NCBI RefSeq assembly: GCF_004766315.1 | Contig: NZ_PVSN01000020.1 | Span: 36,708-100,707, forward strand | Direction of reading: 5' to 3' | Length of the DNA stretch: 64,000 nucleotides | Source: Weissella confusa | GTDB lineage: Bacteria > Bacillota > Bacilli > Lactobacillales > Lactobacillaceae | Shown here: one piece after another, positions 46,195 through 54,738 of the stretch | Layout of the letters: every line of letters begins with the position of its first letter | How positions within the stretch are numbered: the stretch's first letter is position 1 | Made by a program: the position numbers and the translations under genes | The notes under the pieces: model-generated | The model's input: the letters and a program-made list of their open reading frames with translations, nothing else | The model's database searches: none | What the model was told of the DNA's origin: nothing

Positions 46195-46923
46195 ATGAAG
46201 ATTCTACAAGTTAAAGATCAACAAGCTGGTGGCCACGCAGGGTACGAAGTATTCGCAGAGGCTGTTAAGAATGGTGCACAAGTTTTCGGATTGGCGACTG
46301 GTTCAACGCCAATCTCAATTTACGATGAGTTGAAGGCTAGTGATTTGGACTTCTCTGATAAGATTTCAATCAACTTGGACGAGTACAAGGGCTTGCCTGG
46401 TACGCACGAGCAAAGCTACCGTTACTTCATGAACGCGCACTTGTTCAACGCTAAGCCATTCAAGGAGAGCTATGTCCCTGATGGTATGGCGGACGCTGAA
46501 ACTGAGACGAAGCGTTACGAAGGCATCATTGACGCAAACCCAATCGATCTACAAATCTTGGGATTGGGTCAAAATGGTCACATCGGGTTCAACGAGCCTG
46601 GTACGCCATTCGATTCTTTGACGCACGAAGTGACACTAACTGAGTCAACAATCGAAGCAAATGCGCGCTTCTTTGAGCATGAAGACGAAGTGCCTCGCTA
46701 TGCTTACTCAATGGGAATTGGTAGCATCATGAAGGCTAAGGAAATTCTATTGGTTGCTTACGGTGCAGCGAAGGCTGATGCTGTGGCAGCGATGATCGAA
46801 GGGCCAGTTACGGAAGACATGCCTGCAAGTATTTTGCAAAAGCATGCAAATGTCACAGTTATTATCGATGAGGCAGCTGGTGCAAAGTTGACCAATCGTG
46901 AAGAAATTGTGCCGTTTGTGTAG
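46195..46923 (+). CDS. nagB: Glucosamine-6-phosphate deaminase
   Basis: A 242-aa enzyme converting glucosamine-6-phosphate to fructose-6-phosphate and ammonia, feeding amino sugars into glycolysis. Key stretches are [16 protein letters not shown] (phosphate loop), [19 protein letters not shown] (catalytic Asp in NLDEY), and [19 protein letters not shown] (catalytic loop). The length equals the short, non-allosteric Bacillota type. AAGGGGAAATAAA precedes ATG 46195. Control by the operator-promoter just upstream is likely. No nagA is adjacent. Confidence 0.97.
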   Translation: MKILQVKDQQAGGHAGYEVFAEAVKNGAQVFGLATGSTPISIYDELKASDLDFSDKISINLDEYKGLPGTHEQSYRYFMNAHLFNAKPFKESYVPDGMADAETETKRYEGIIDANPIDLQILGLGQNGHIGFNEPGTPFDSLTHEVTLTESTIEANARFFEHEDEVPRYAYSMGIGSIMKAKEILLVAYGAAKADAVAAMIEGPVTEDMPASILQKHANVTVIIDEAAGAKLTNREEIVPFV

Positions 46924-46960
46924 GAAATCCGACTAATAGGAGAATAGGCGGGGGCATTGG

Positions 46961-46989
46961 TTGCAAACGTATACATGGGGTGTTATATT
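46961..46989 (+). promoter_or_regulatory. Promoter of sRNA candidate with overlapping cre-like site
   Basis: TTGCAA (46961-46966) and TATATT (46984-46989) are spaced exactly 17 bases. The 15-mer TTGCAAACGTATACA (46961-46975) fits a cre pattern (WTGNAANCGNWNNCW) and covers the -35, suggesting repression by CcpA in good carbon sources. Confidence 0.55.
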
Positions 46990-46995
46990 AATATT

Positions 46996-47081
46996 CGTAA
47001 AGCAGAGATGCTTTACACAACCAATTCTCTTTCTCTCTCTTAGCCGCCGTAACTTGCCAGTTATAGCGGCATTCTCTTTTT
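46996..47081 (+). ncRNA. Candidate ~86-nt regulatory small RNA
   Basis: Six to seven bases after the -10 a perfect hairpin GTAAAGCA-GAGA-TGCTTTAC (46997-47016) begins, with a GNRA tetraloop. An unpaired CU-rich linker (TTCTCTTTCTCTCTCTT, about 47025-47041) follows. The RNA ends in a terminator stem, GCCGCCGTAACT with AGTTATAGCGGC (47043-47070, one mismatch), and ATTCTCTTTTT. No start codon or gene is present. The CU-rich linker is complementary to purine-rich Shine-Dalgarno sequences, a usual design for sRNAs that block translation. Confidence 0.6.
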
Positions 47082-47212
47082 ATGGGTATGTATTTTGCAT
47101 ACATTTTTAAAAATTCACTAAGACCGCTTAGGAATTTCGCACAAAAAGCTGTGTATTTTGCGATGCATAGCGTATACTAATCAGGTAATAATTAATAAAG
47201 AGGTATTATCAC

Positions 47213-47491
47213 ATGGCTTCAAAGACAGAATTGATCGACTTGGTTGCAGCACAAACTGAATTGCCAAAGTCAGAAACTGCTAAGACAGTTAACGCATTGT
47301 TGGACGTTATCAAGAACGAACTTGCTAAGGGCGAGAAGGTTGCTTTGGTAGGCTTCGGAACTTTCGAAGTTCGCGAGCGTGCAGCACGTAAGGGTCGCAA
47401 CCCACAAACTGGTGCAGAAATTGAAATCGCAGCCGCAAAGGCACCTGCCTTCAAGGCTGGTAAGGACTTCAAGGAAGCCGTTAACAAGTAA
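47213..47491 (+). CDS. hup: DNA-binding protein HU
   Basis: A 92-aa nucleoid protein that bends DNA as a dimer. The sequence is canonical: [12 protein letters not shown] at the start, [25 protein letters not shown] containing the DNA-binding arm with its RNP tip, and the end [28 protein letters not shown] precedes ATG 47213. A TATACT -10 lies near 47173. It is a single-gene unit with a strong terminator and is probably highly expressed, as its optimised TTG/AAG codons suggest. Confidence 0.97.
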   Translation: MASKTELIDLVAAQTELPKSETAKTVNALLDVIKNELAKGEKVALVGFGTFEVRERAARKGRNPQTGAEIEIAAAKAPAFKAGKDFKEAVNK

Positions 47492-47510
47492 TCATTAGAT
47501 TGCATAAATT

Positions 47511-47547
47511 AAACGCCGTACGATTTTTAGTCGTACGGCGTTTTTTT
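47511..47547 (+). terminator. Strong intrinsic terminator of hup
   Basis: The perfect stem AAACGCCGTACGA / TCGTACGGCGTTT with loop TTTTTAG is followed by T7 in total. Confidence 0.95.
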
Positions 47548-47674
47548 GTACCTGATTGTCACTAACAATTCAATAGACATAAAAATTTATGTTTGCTTTT
47601 AGCCCCCGTGAAGTATCGCCTAAGCTTGGACTCATATTATAAGCCTTGTCAGAAAATAGATGGAGGATAGCGAT

Positions 47675-47929
47675 ATGACAGATCGTTATGAACAACGCAA
47701 GCAACGTCCTTGGCTACAGTATGTAACGCTAGGTATTGCGACATTAGCGATGGCGTTTAGTGCCATTGCAGCGTTTCACCCGTTTGGATTAGGTGAAACC
47801 AGTCGACCAAATATGACGCAACAGAATGGCGGCTTTGGTGGCAATGGTGGTCCAATGGGTGGATACGGTAATCAATCACAGTCAAATTCAATCGATGATG
47901 CTGCCGCAAGCAGCGCAACGACGCAATGA
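47675..47929 (+). CDS. Small membrane protein linked to ABC exporter (84 aa)
   Basis: I do not recognise the family. ATG 47675 (MTDRYEQRKQRPW) lies 8 bases after TGGAGG. One membrane helix (about 14-34: LQYVTLGIATLAMAFSAIAAF) follows a basic N-terminus, leaving an outside tail rich in Gly, Asn, Gln and Met (MTQQNGGFGGNGGPMGGYGNQ, about 44-64). The same kind of Gly/Met-rich stretch occurs in the extracellular part of the permease encoded next. The stop overlaps the region just before the permease start. A matching accessory or sensing subunit is plausible, but no function is known. Confidence 0.75.
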   Translation: MTDRYEQRKQRPWLQYVTLGIATLAMAFSAIAAFHPFGLGETSRPNMTQQNGGFGGNGGPMGGYGNQSQSNSIDDAAASSATTQ

Positions 47930-47946
47930 TAGGAGTGAGAAGTAAC

Positions 47947-49425
47947 ATGAATTTCGTAAAACGAGCAGGTATTACACTGTGGGCACGAAAAGGACGGTCA
48001 GTATTGCTGGTCCTCACGTCAACAGTAATTTTGGCGTTTGTGATGGCTGGATTGATTGTGCAAAACGCGGCCTTGAAAGCAGCCACGAATGCAGCTAATT
48101 CAGTTGGATCAACAGTAACGCTGTCGACTAACCGAGAGAAGATGTTTGAGCAGATGAAGGCGGCCCAATCATCCGAATCGTCTTCTGAAGACTCATCATT
48201 CTCAGACACGACGACGTCAATTACGATGCCAACGGCAACTATTTCAGAAGTTAAGAAGATTGCCGCGCTTTCAAATGTGGCTTCATACAACATTACGAAT
48301 AGTGCTTCAGTAAACGCCTCAAGTTTTAAGGCAATTACAACCACGTCAACGAATACGCCAATGGGTGGTGGTGACCGTGGGGGCATGATGGGTAACCAAA
48401 ATTCAGGTGACATTCAAGTCAATGGTGTGACATCAACCACAGCAACAGCCTCATTTTCTGATGGTACGGCCAAAATTGTTTCTGGACGTGGCATTAAGAC
48501 AAGCGACCAAAACACCAATAATGTGGTGATTGCAAATGAATTGGCAACGGCTAACAACATTAAGGTCGGCGATACGTTGACTGTTAAGACGACGGATGAT
48601 GCGGCTACTGAAAAGACTGTTAAGGTTGTTGGAATCTACAAGTTGAAGACAACGACCGACGGATTCCAACGTGAAGACCCAGCAAATACGATTTATGGAT
48701 CATTCACATTGGCTAATGACATTAATGGCACACCAGATCAAGCATCAAACGTGACATTTACGATGGCTGAGCCAGCCAAGACAAATGCATTTGTGAAGCA
48801 AGCCAAGAAGCTGATTGATACGTCAGAACTTACTTTTACGTCTGATGCAAGTCAATATAAGACAGTGGCAGCAAGTATGAAGAACGTGGCGGCATTTGCC
48901 TCTAAGATTGTTTGGATTGTGTCAATTGCCGGCGTCTTAATCCTTGGTTTGATTATCATTTTGATTACCCGCGAGTATCGCCGTGAGATTGGTATTTTGG
49001 TATCAATCGGTGAATCTAAGCCAAAGGTTGTTGCCCAATTGTTCACGGAAATGTTAGTTATTTTGGCAATCGCGTTGGGGATTGCAACAGCAGCTGGTAA
49101 CAGTGTATCTGGCCTAGTTGGCAAGCAACTTGTACAACAACAAACGACGCAACAAATGCAATCAGCGCGTGGTGGTATGCCAGGCGGTGGTCAAAATGGT
49201 CAACAAGGTGGTGCACCATCAGGAAAGCCTAGCGGTGGCATGGGTGGTGGCCCAATGATGGGTGGCGGTGCAGCCACTAAGAATGAACAGTTGGATGTTG
49301 CAATGACGCCAACAGCAATTGCGGAATTGGGCGGTGTTGCTTTCTTAATCGCAGTGTTGTCAGTATCAGGGGCAGCCTTTAGCATATTGCGTATGCGACC
49401 AAAGCAAATTTTGCAAGCCGATTAG
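47947..49425 (+). CDS. FtsX/MacB-like ABC transporter permease
   Basis: A 492-aa permease. One N-terminal helix (about 18-40) is followed by a ~270-residue extracytoplasmic MacB-type domain. Three C-terminal helices carry the FtsX domain: IVWIVSIAGVLILGLIIILI with TREYRREIGILVSIGESK, then LFTEMLVILAIALGIA, and a last helix ending RMRPKQILQAD. Between the last two helices is an outside loop of Gly/Met/Gln repeats (GGMPGGGQNGQQGG, GGMGGGPMMGGG). A Ser-rich segment lies near residues 70-90. ATG 47947 is chosen because AGGAG is at 47931-47935. Such systems export peptides or work as mechanotransmission machines. Its ATPase follows. Confidence 0.88.
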   Translation: MNFVKRAGITLWARKGRSVLLVLTSTVILAFVMAGLIVQNAALKAATNAANSVGSTVTLSTNREKMFEQMKAAQSSESSSEDSSFSDTTTSITMPTATISEVKKIAALSNVASYNITNSASVNASSFKAITTTSTNTPMGGGDRGGMMGNQNSGDIQVNGVTSTTATASFSDGTAKIVSGRGIKTSDQNTNNVVIANELATANNIKVGDTLTVKTTDDAATEKTVKVVGIYKLKTTTDGFQREDPANTIYGSFTLANDINGTPDQASNVTFTMAEPAKTNAFVKQAKKLIDTSELTFTSDASQYKTVAASMKNVAAFASKIVWIVSIAGVLILGLIIILITREYRREIGILVSIGESKPKVVAQLFTEMLVILAIALGIATAAGNSVSGLVGKQLVQQQTTQQMQSARGGMPGGGQNGQQGGAPSGKPSGGMGGGPMMGGGAATKNEQLDVAMTPTAIAELGGVAFLIAVLSVSGAAFSILRMRPKQILQAD

Positions 49426-49437
49426 TGAGGAAGAATA

Positions 49438-50103
49438 ATGACGCTAGAAATTAAAAATTTAACGCATTGGTACACGACGGCTGATAATGCCTTGTACAAG
49501 GATGTTAATCTAACGTTCGAGAGCGGTAAGTTCTACGCTATCGTTGGTGAATCTGGTTCTGGTAAGACCACGTTGCTTTCATTTTTGGCCGGACTTGATG
49601 TGCCACGTGAAGGTGATATCTTGGTTGATGGTGTATCAATTAAGAAGATTGGGTTAACTGCCTTTCGACAAAAGTATGTCTCAACGATTTTCCAGTCATA
49701 CAACTTGTTGACGACAATGACGGCTTTCCAAAATGTTCAAACAGCTTTGGCAATCACGAAGTCAAAGCATGCGAATGACAAAGCGTATATTTTGGAACAG
49801 TTGGCCCGTGTCGGTATCGATGAAGAGAAGGTGCAAAAGAATGTGCAACGTTTGTCTGGTGGTGAACAACAGCGTGTCGCAATTGTCCGTGCTTTGCTAG
49901 TGGATGCGCCGATTGTTGCAGCGGACGAAGCAACCGGAAACTTGGATCACGAAAATTCAGAAAAAATTGTGGCGCTCTTTGCGGAGCTAGCACATGAATT
50001 TGGTAAGACAGTTATCCTGATTACACACGAACGTGAAGTTGCCAAGCAGGCGGATGAACAACTTTTGTTGAAGGACCACGTGTTTACACCGATTACAGAA
50101 TAA
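49438..50103 (+). CDS. ABC transporter ATP-binding protein (LolD/MacB type)
   Basis: A 221-aa ATPase partner of the FtsX-like permease 12 bases upstream. Walker A is GESGSGKTT (about residues 37-45), the Q-loop is FQSYNLLTTMTAFQN, the signature is LSGGEQQRVAIVRAL, and Walker B is VAADEATGNLDHENS, the family form ADEPTGNLD with Ala for Pro. The H-loop is ILITHERE. TGAGGAAGAATA precedes ATG 49438. The three genes 47675-50103 form one operon ended by a clear terminator. No two-component system is adjacent, unlike many bacitracin-type exporters. Confidence 0.93.
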   Translation: MTLEIKNLTHWYTTADNALYKDVNLTFESGKFYAIVGESGSGKTTLLSFLAGLDVPREGDILVDGVSIKKIGLTAFRQKYVSTIFQSYNLLTTMTAFQNVQTALAITKSKHANDKAYILEQLARVGIDEEKVQKNVQRLSGGEQQRVAIVRALLVDAPIVAADEATGNLDHENSEKIVALFAELAHEFGKTVILITHEREVAKQADEQLLLKDHVFTPITE

Positions 50104-50109
50104 GTTAAG

Positions 50110-50145
50110 AACAGGCCGAGGAACGCAAACCTCGGCCTGTTTTAT
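50110..50145 (+). terminator. Intrinsic terminator of the ABC operon
   Basis: The stem AACAGGCCGAG / CTCGGCCTGTT with loop GAACGCAAAC is followed by TTA. Confidence 0.85.
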
Positions 50146-50187
50146 GCTACACTAATCGTTAGATATCAATGAAAAGCGAGAAATGTG

Positions 50188-50670
50188 ATGCAATTAACTG
50201 GTAATGATTTTATTGCAGCAATCAAGGATGAACAGTATGACGTCAAGTCGTTTACTGCGGCTGACCAAGCAACTGTTAATTTGGATGATTTGTTTACATA
50301 TGCTGAAAAAGTGTTGGCAGACAACAAGCTTTTCAGCGCAGAGTTGCTTATCAGTGGGGATGAGCCAATTAGCCTACGTTTGGAAACGGGGTTGATTAAC
50401 TTGCCAATTCGCTATACGAATGCGATTAGCAAGATTGTGATTAACGATCCAGAGACTGAAGTGACGCTCTACATGATTGTTGAGCACCCATTAGTGACTA
50501 AGTCTGGGCTTCGTATTGAGACGGCGGCAACCGTCGCAGCCTTTTTGGATGATCCAGAAACGGTGGAAACGAAGATTGCGGCCTTCTTTGATAAAGAATT
50601 GACGGCAATCAATGAAGCAATTGAAGAACAAAAGAACGCACCAGCTGAAGAGGCAGAGGACGGCGAGTAG
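50188..50670 (+). CDS. Uncharacterised acidic cytoplasmic protein (160 aa)
   Basis: I do not recognise the family. ATG 50188 (MQLTGNDFIAAIKDE) is preferred to the adjoining GTG 50185; AAGCGAGAA is the only upstream purine stretch. No signal or membrane helix is present. The middle has alternating beta-type segments (LLISGDEPISLRLETG, SKIVINDPETEVTLYMIVEHP). The C-terminal ~60 residues are a charged helix ending in an acidic tail (NAPAEEAEDGE). It sits alone between a terminator and the protease gene, with TACACT as a possible -10 near 50147. Confidence 0.7.
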   Translation: MQLTGNDFIAAIKDEQYDVKSFTAADQATVNLDDLFTYAEKVLADNKLFSAELLISGDEPISLRLETGLINLPIRYTNAISKIVINDPETEVTLYMIVEHPLVTKSGLRIETAATVAAFLDDPETVETKIAAFFDKELTAINEAIEEQKNAPAEEAEDGE

Positions 50671-50709
50671 CGTTTTGGGTTTGGGTTTTGAGATGAGGTA
50701 TGAGTCTAT

Positions 50710-51631
50710 ATGGCACGTAGAAAGCGACTAAGCCGTAATAAGCGATTGGCAATCGTCTTGACGGTCATTATTTTGTTGGTGTTGATTGCACCACAATTCA
50801 TTCGTTATTATATGAATGTGGCCGATGCAAATGCGGCTGCTAAGCAAGAGAAAGCTTATATTGCTAAAGTGGGTAAGCAACAGGCAACGATGGGTGCAAC
50901 TGATGCCGATAAGCTGCCGGTGACATCACATTGGGATTTGAACGCTAACGGTGAGATGAAGGTCGTTGTGTCATCTAAGGCGATGAGTGAGACCAATGGA
51001 CAAGCGTTGGTCTGGGTAAACAAAGCGGCTGAGGTTTGGAATAAAGCGATGGGCGTCGACTTTATTAAAGTAACGTCAACTAAGGCTAACCAAAATGAGA
51101 ATGTCGATCGCAACGTGTGGCCGGATGATGCAGATTATCCAACTGTTGATTGGCTACAAAGACATTACGGATGATTTGGGTAAAACCGATACAACCGTTT
51201 TGGCAACGACCACTGAAGCTGGTAATACGATGTGGATTTCAAAGCAAGCCGCTAAGGTATGGTTGGCTAAGACAATTCAACGTGAAGACTATCTATCTGG
51301 TGCTGTTTGCGGACCGGTAACCTCGCGTGACATTGAGGACTTGCACAACCAAGAAGCTGAGCATACAATTATTCACGAGTTCGGTCACACCTTAGCTTTG
51401 AAGCACCAAGGGCAAGCGAATGATTTGATGTCGCCAATGGTGGGGATTAATGACTTGAGCAAGCCAAATGCAACAGAAGTCATGCAAGTTAAGACTATTC
51501 GTTATCTTGCGATGAATCCTGATTTAATGAGTGAGGATTCATACAATACGGTTTTCCGAAAGTATTATCAACAACTTAATGGGCAAGATTTGCCAAATGA
51601 CTTGGTTGTCTTGAACGACAGTCATGAATAA
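50710..51631 (+). pseudogene. Matrixin-like zinc metalloprotease, frameshifted
   Basis: The N-terminus is a signal-anchor (RKRLSRNKRLAIVLTVIILL). The C-terminal part has the zinc site HEFGHTLALKH (HExxH plus third His) and a Met-turn-like DLMSPMV, as in M10/matrixin-type zincins of lactobacilli. The frame breaks between them near 51150-51160: the first frame stops at TGA 51172-51174, and the catalytic part continues in another frame from GYKDITDDLGK. Removing one base gives a 306-aa protein. As written, a membrane-anchored stump without the catalytic site would be made. The substrate is unknown. Confidence 0.8.
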
Positions 51632-51657
51632 CGAAAAATTAATGTAGGAGTGATTCC

Positions 51658-52197
51658 ATGAATCATAATGTTTTGTCAGCGCACAAGGTAATCGGGACAA
51701 TTGTTGGGACGATTATTTTTGTGTTGTTGTTTAAATATGTTGCCTGGCCTTCAGGCGTTTCACATACCGATATCACGGTGGCACCAGCTTGGTTGGCCTT
51801 GATGTCAGCTATTTTTGGACCAATTGCTGGGTTTATTGTTGCCTTCATTGGACATTCATTGACTGATTTGTCATCAGCCAACTTGGATTCAGTTTGGTGG
51901 ACTTGGGCTATTGCTGACGGTATGTTTGGTTTCTTTATTGGACTAGCCACGACTCGAATTGGTGTCTTTGTTGGTGAATTAACGTCACGCAAACTGGTCT
52001 TGTTTAATATTTGGCAAGTCATTGCGAACGCAGTGGTCTGGTTGGTGATTGCCCCATTGGGAGATCACTGGATTTACGGTACAACGCTTGGTAAGGCGTA
52101 TGCGCAAGGTGGTATGGCAATGCTAGCGAACACGTTGGTGATTGCGATTATTGGCACATTATTTATTAAGTTGTACCATACCTGGTTTGTTAAGTAG
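51658..52197 (+). CDS. ECF transporter S component, UPF0397 family
   Basis: A 179-aa membrane protein with five to six helices. The block LALMSAIFGPIAGFIVAFIGHSLTDL, then WWTWAIADGMFGFFIGL, matches the UPF0397 substrate-binding subunits of energy-coupling-factor importers. The ligand of this subfamily is often annotated as riboflavin or thiamine-like and is not certain. Usually the ATPase and T subunits are encoded beside it; here it stands alone, so it must share an ECF module encoded elsewhere. GTAGGAGTGATTCC precedes ATG 51658. A strong terminator follows. Confidence 0.85.
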   Translation: MNHNVLSAHKVIGTIVGTIIFVLLFKYVAWPSGVSHTDITVAPAWLALMSAIFGPIAGFIVAFIGHSLTDLSSANLDSVWWTWAIADGMFGFFIGLATTRIGVFVGELTSRKLVLFNIWQVIANAVVWLVIAPLGDHWIYGTTLGKAYAQGGMAMLANTLVIAIIGTLFIKLYHTWFVK

Positions 52198-52256
52198 TCA
52201 ACGGTCTTTATTCATTAGAAATAATGGCTGATGATTTTTGGAATTTAACACAAATT

Positions 52257-52298
52257 AAAACGGCTGAGCCCTTTAAAAATAAGGGTTCGGCCGTTTTT
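52257..52298 (+). terminator. Strong intrinsic terminator
   Basis: The stem AAAACGGCTGAGCCCTT / AAGGGTTCGGCCGTTTT (one or two G-U) is followed by T5. Confidence 0.92.
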
Positions 52299-52378
52299 CA
52301 TTTGGACTGGTTCATGGTTTAAAGTGATAGATTGTGGTAAAATTTATGCATTGATAATGAATAAAAGTGAGGTGCACC

Positions 52379-53269
52379 ATGGGAAAGTTAATTGACGGCA
52401 AGCAAATTGCCAAGGACTTACGTGCAGCCGTTGCGCGTCAAACTAAAAAGTTGGCAACGCAAGGGATTACACCGGGGTTGGCTGTTATTTTGGTTGGGGA
52501 TGACCCAGCCAGTGAGATTTACGTTCGCAACAAGGAACGTGCAGCTGGTAAGGTTGGTGTGAATGCACAAACAATTAAGTACCCAGCAGACACTTCAGAA
52601 GCAGAGGTGCTAGCCAAAATTGCTGAACTTAACGCTGATGATAGCGTTGATGCGATTTTGGTGCAAAGCCCAGTGCCATCACAAATTGATGAACACAAGG
52701 TTCAAGAGGCGATTGACCCGCGCAAGGATGTCGATGGTTTCCACCCAGAAAACATTGGTCGTCTGTATGCGAACCGTGAAGGATACTACCCAGTTGCCAA
52801 CACGCCACGCGGTATTATGACGATGTTGCACCACGAAGGTGTTGATGTAGCTGGAAAGCATGCTGTTGTTATCGGGCGTTCGATTTTGGTTGGTCGTCCA
52901 ATGGCAGCCTTGCTTCAAGCGGCCAACGCAACCGTGTCACTATTGCACCGCTACACACCGGCATCGTTGACGGAATTATTGGTGAGTGAAGCTGACATCG
53001 TGATTGTTGCAACCGGTGTGCCTGGTTTGATTAAGGGATCAGAATTGAAGGCCGGTGCGGTTGTGATTGATGTCGGGATTAACCGCCTTGAAGATGGTTC
53101 ATTGGTGGGGGATGTTGATTTTGCATCAGCTGAACCTGTCGCAAGTTTGATTACGCCAGTCCCAGGTGGTGTCGGACCAATGACAATTGCAACGTTGCTA
53201 CAAACAACGGTTGAACTTGCCGCACAACACCACGGGGTTGCATTGGAGGACCCATGGCAGACTATCTAA
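52379..53269 (+). CDS. folD: Methylenetetrahydrofolate dehydrogenase/cyclohydrolase
   Basis: A 296-aa bifunctional enzyme interconverting 5,10-methylene-, methenyl- and 10-formyl-THF with NADP. Signature one is the YVRNKERAAGKVG segment with the catalytic Lys of the family. VQSPVPSQID, DVDGFHPENIGRL and the C-terminal PVPGGVGPMTIATLLQTT are all standard. The Rossmann loop is VIGRSILVGRPMAALL. ATG 52379 follows AGTGAGGTG. Its end overlaps xseA by 16 bases, starting the conserved folD-xseA-xseB-ispA-tlyA-argR-recN run. Confidence 0.97.
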   Translation: MGKLIDGKQIAKDLRAAVARQTKKLATQGITPGLAVILVGDDPASEIYVRNKERAAGKVGVNAQTIKYPADTSEAEVLAKIAELNADDSVDAILVQSPVPSQIDEHKVQEAIDPRKDVDGFHPENIGRLYANREGYYPVANTPRGIMTMLHHEGVDVAGKHAVVIGRSILVGRPMAALLQAANATVSLLHRYTPASLTELLVSEADIVIVATGVPGLIKGSELKAGAVVIDVGINRLEDGSLVGDVDFASAEPVASLITPVPGGVGPMTIATLLQTTVELAAQHHGVALEDPWQTI

Positions 53270-54519
53270 CAGTATCGGCGTTGACGTCGTACTTAAAGCG
53301 TAAGTTCACAGCGGATCCCTATCTAAAAGAGGTCTACGTAACTGGTGAAATTTCCAATTATCGCCAACGTCCAGGCCACCAATACTTTTCATTGAAAGAT
53401 GATGGGGCGGTGCTGAACGCAACCATGTTTAAGTTTGCTTTCCAAAAGTTGCAGTTTAAGCTGGAACCGGGGATGAAGGTGAACGCCGTTGGTCACATGG
53501 ATTTGTATGCGCCCAACGGTTCATACAGTTTGATTATTGATAAGCTGGAACCAGATGGGGTCGGCGCATTATATCAAGCGTATGAACAATTGAAAGCGAA
53601 GTTAGCTGAAGAAGGTTTGTTTAATCAACTGCAACGACCAATCCCACGTTTTCCAAAGAAAATTGCGGTTATTACATCACCAAGCGGTGCGGTTATTCGT
53701 GACATTATGACGACGGTACAACGCCGTTATCCGATTGCTGAAATCGTACTTTATCCAGCGGTTGTGCAAGGGGATGGTGCGGTACCATCGCTAACTGCTC
53801 AGATGACGGCGGTTGCTGAAGCTGGTGATTACGACGTTTTGATTATGGGTCGTGGTGGTGGCTCGATTGAAGATTTGTGGGCCTTTAACGAAGAAGCTGT
53901 GGCTCGTCAAATGTTGACCATGCCAATGCCGATTATTAGCTCAGTTGGACACGAAACAGATACGACGATTGCTGACTTTATTGCTGATCAACGCGCTGCC
54001 ACACCAACGGCCGCTGCTGAATTGGCAACACCAGTTCCTTTGGCTGATTTGTGGTTAGGCATCCAACAAATGCAACAACGTTTGGTGAATCAAATGCAAC
54101 GTCAAGTTGTTAATTCTCAAGAACGTTTACAACGTTTGCAAAACAGTTATGTGTTGACACAGCCGGCTCGTCTTTACGAGGGTTACTTACAACGTTTGGA
54201 CATTGCCCAGCAACGACTACAACAATCTGTTGTGACTTTGGTGACGCAACGTCGCCATCAATTCGATTTGATTGCACCGCGTTTAACGAATGCGATGACG
54301 CGTCAAACGGAAAATGCGCAACAACGGGTCGGCAGAGCTGCGGCAGGGTTGCAATTAGTTAGTCCATTGGCAATTTTAGCGCGTGGCTATAGTGTTGTTG
54401 AACAAGACGGACATATTCTAAACTCTGTGGCAGATGTCACGTTGCAAGAAGACGTTTTGATTCGCCTGGCAGATGGTCAAGTGACAGCAACGGTAACGAA
54501 AAAGGAAGAAACAGAATAA
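53254..54519 (+). CDS. xseA: Exodeoxyribonuclease VII large subunit
   Basis: A 421-aa subunit degrading single-stranded DNA. The N-terminal OB fold ([23 protein letters not shown]) is followed by the catalytic region [36 protein letters not shown] and [28 protein letters not shown], all family blocks. The C-terminal third is a long Gln/Arg-rich coiled coil. ATG 53254 follows GGAGG inside the end of folD. Its stop overlaps the xseB start (TAATG). Confidence 0.97.
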   Translation: MADYLTVSALTSYLKRKFTADPYLKEVYVTGEISNYRQRPGHQYFSLKDDGAVLNATMFKFAFQKLQFKLEPGMKVNAVGHMDLYAPNGSYSLIIDKLEPDGVGALYQAYEQLKAKLAEEGLFNQLQRPIPRFPKKIAVITSPSGAVIRDIMTTVQRRYPIAEIVLYPAVVQGDGAVPSLTAQMTAVAEAGDYDVLIMGRGGGSIEDLWAFNEEAVARQMLTMPMPIISSVGHETDTTIADFIADQRAATPTAAAELATPVPLADLWLGIQQMQQRLVNQMQRQVVNSQERLQRLQNSYVLTQPARLYEGYLQRLDIAQQRLQQSVVTLVTQRRHQFDLIAPRLTNAMTRQTENAQQRVGRAAAGLQLVSPLAILARGYSVVEQDGHILNSVADVTLQEDVLIRLADGQVTATVTKKEETE

Positions 54520-54737
54520 TGGCAGAAAAGACATTTGAAGAAAACTTGGCAACGTTGGAACAAATTGTTGCCCGCTTGGAAAAGGGTGATGTGCCTTTGG
54601 AAGAAGCGTTGAAGGAGTTTGAGACCGGCGTCAAGTTGAGTCAAGAACTACAAAAGACACTGCAAACGGCTGAACAAAGCTTGGCAAAGATTGTTAATGC
54701 GGATGGTTCAACCTCAGATTTTAATCCCGAGGCGTAG
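54519..54737 (+). CDS. xseB: Exodeoxyribonuclease VII small subunit
   Basis: A 72-aa helical hairpin protein. The motif [30 protein letters not shown] is the XseB hallmark, followed by [17 protein letters not shown]. It binds the XseA coiled coil to form the active XseA-XseB complex. The start overlaps the xseA stop, so the two are translationally coupled. AAAAGGAAG inside xseA serves as ribosome site. Confidence 0.96.
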   Translation: MAEKTFEENLATLEQIVARLEKGDVPLEEALKEFETGVKLSQELQKTLQTAEQSLAKIVNADGSTSDFNPEA

Positions 54738-54738
54738 T

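Noticed and set aside
47757..48413. 218-codon minus-strand frame opposite the ABC permease
   Set aside because: An antisense shadow of a Ser/Thr-rich coding region without start signals.
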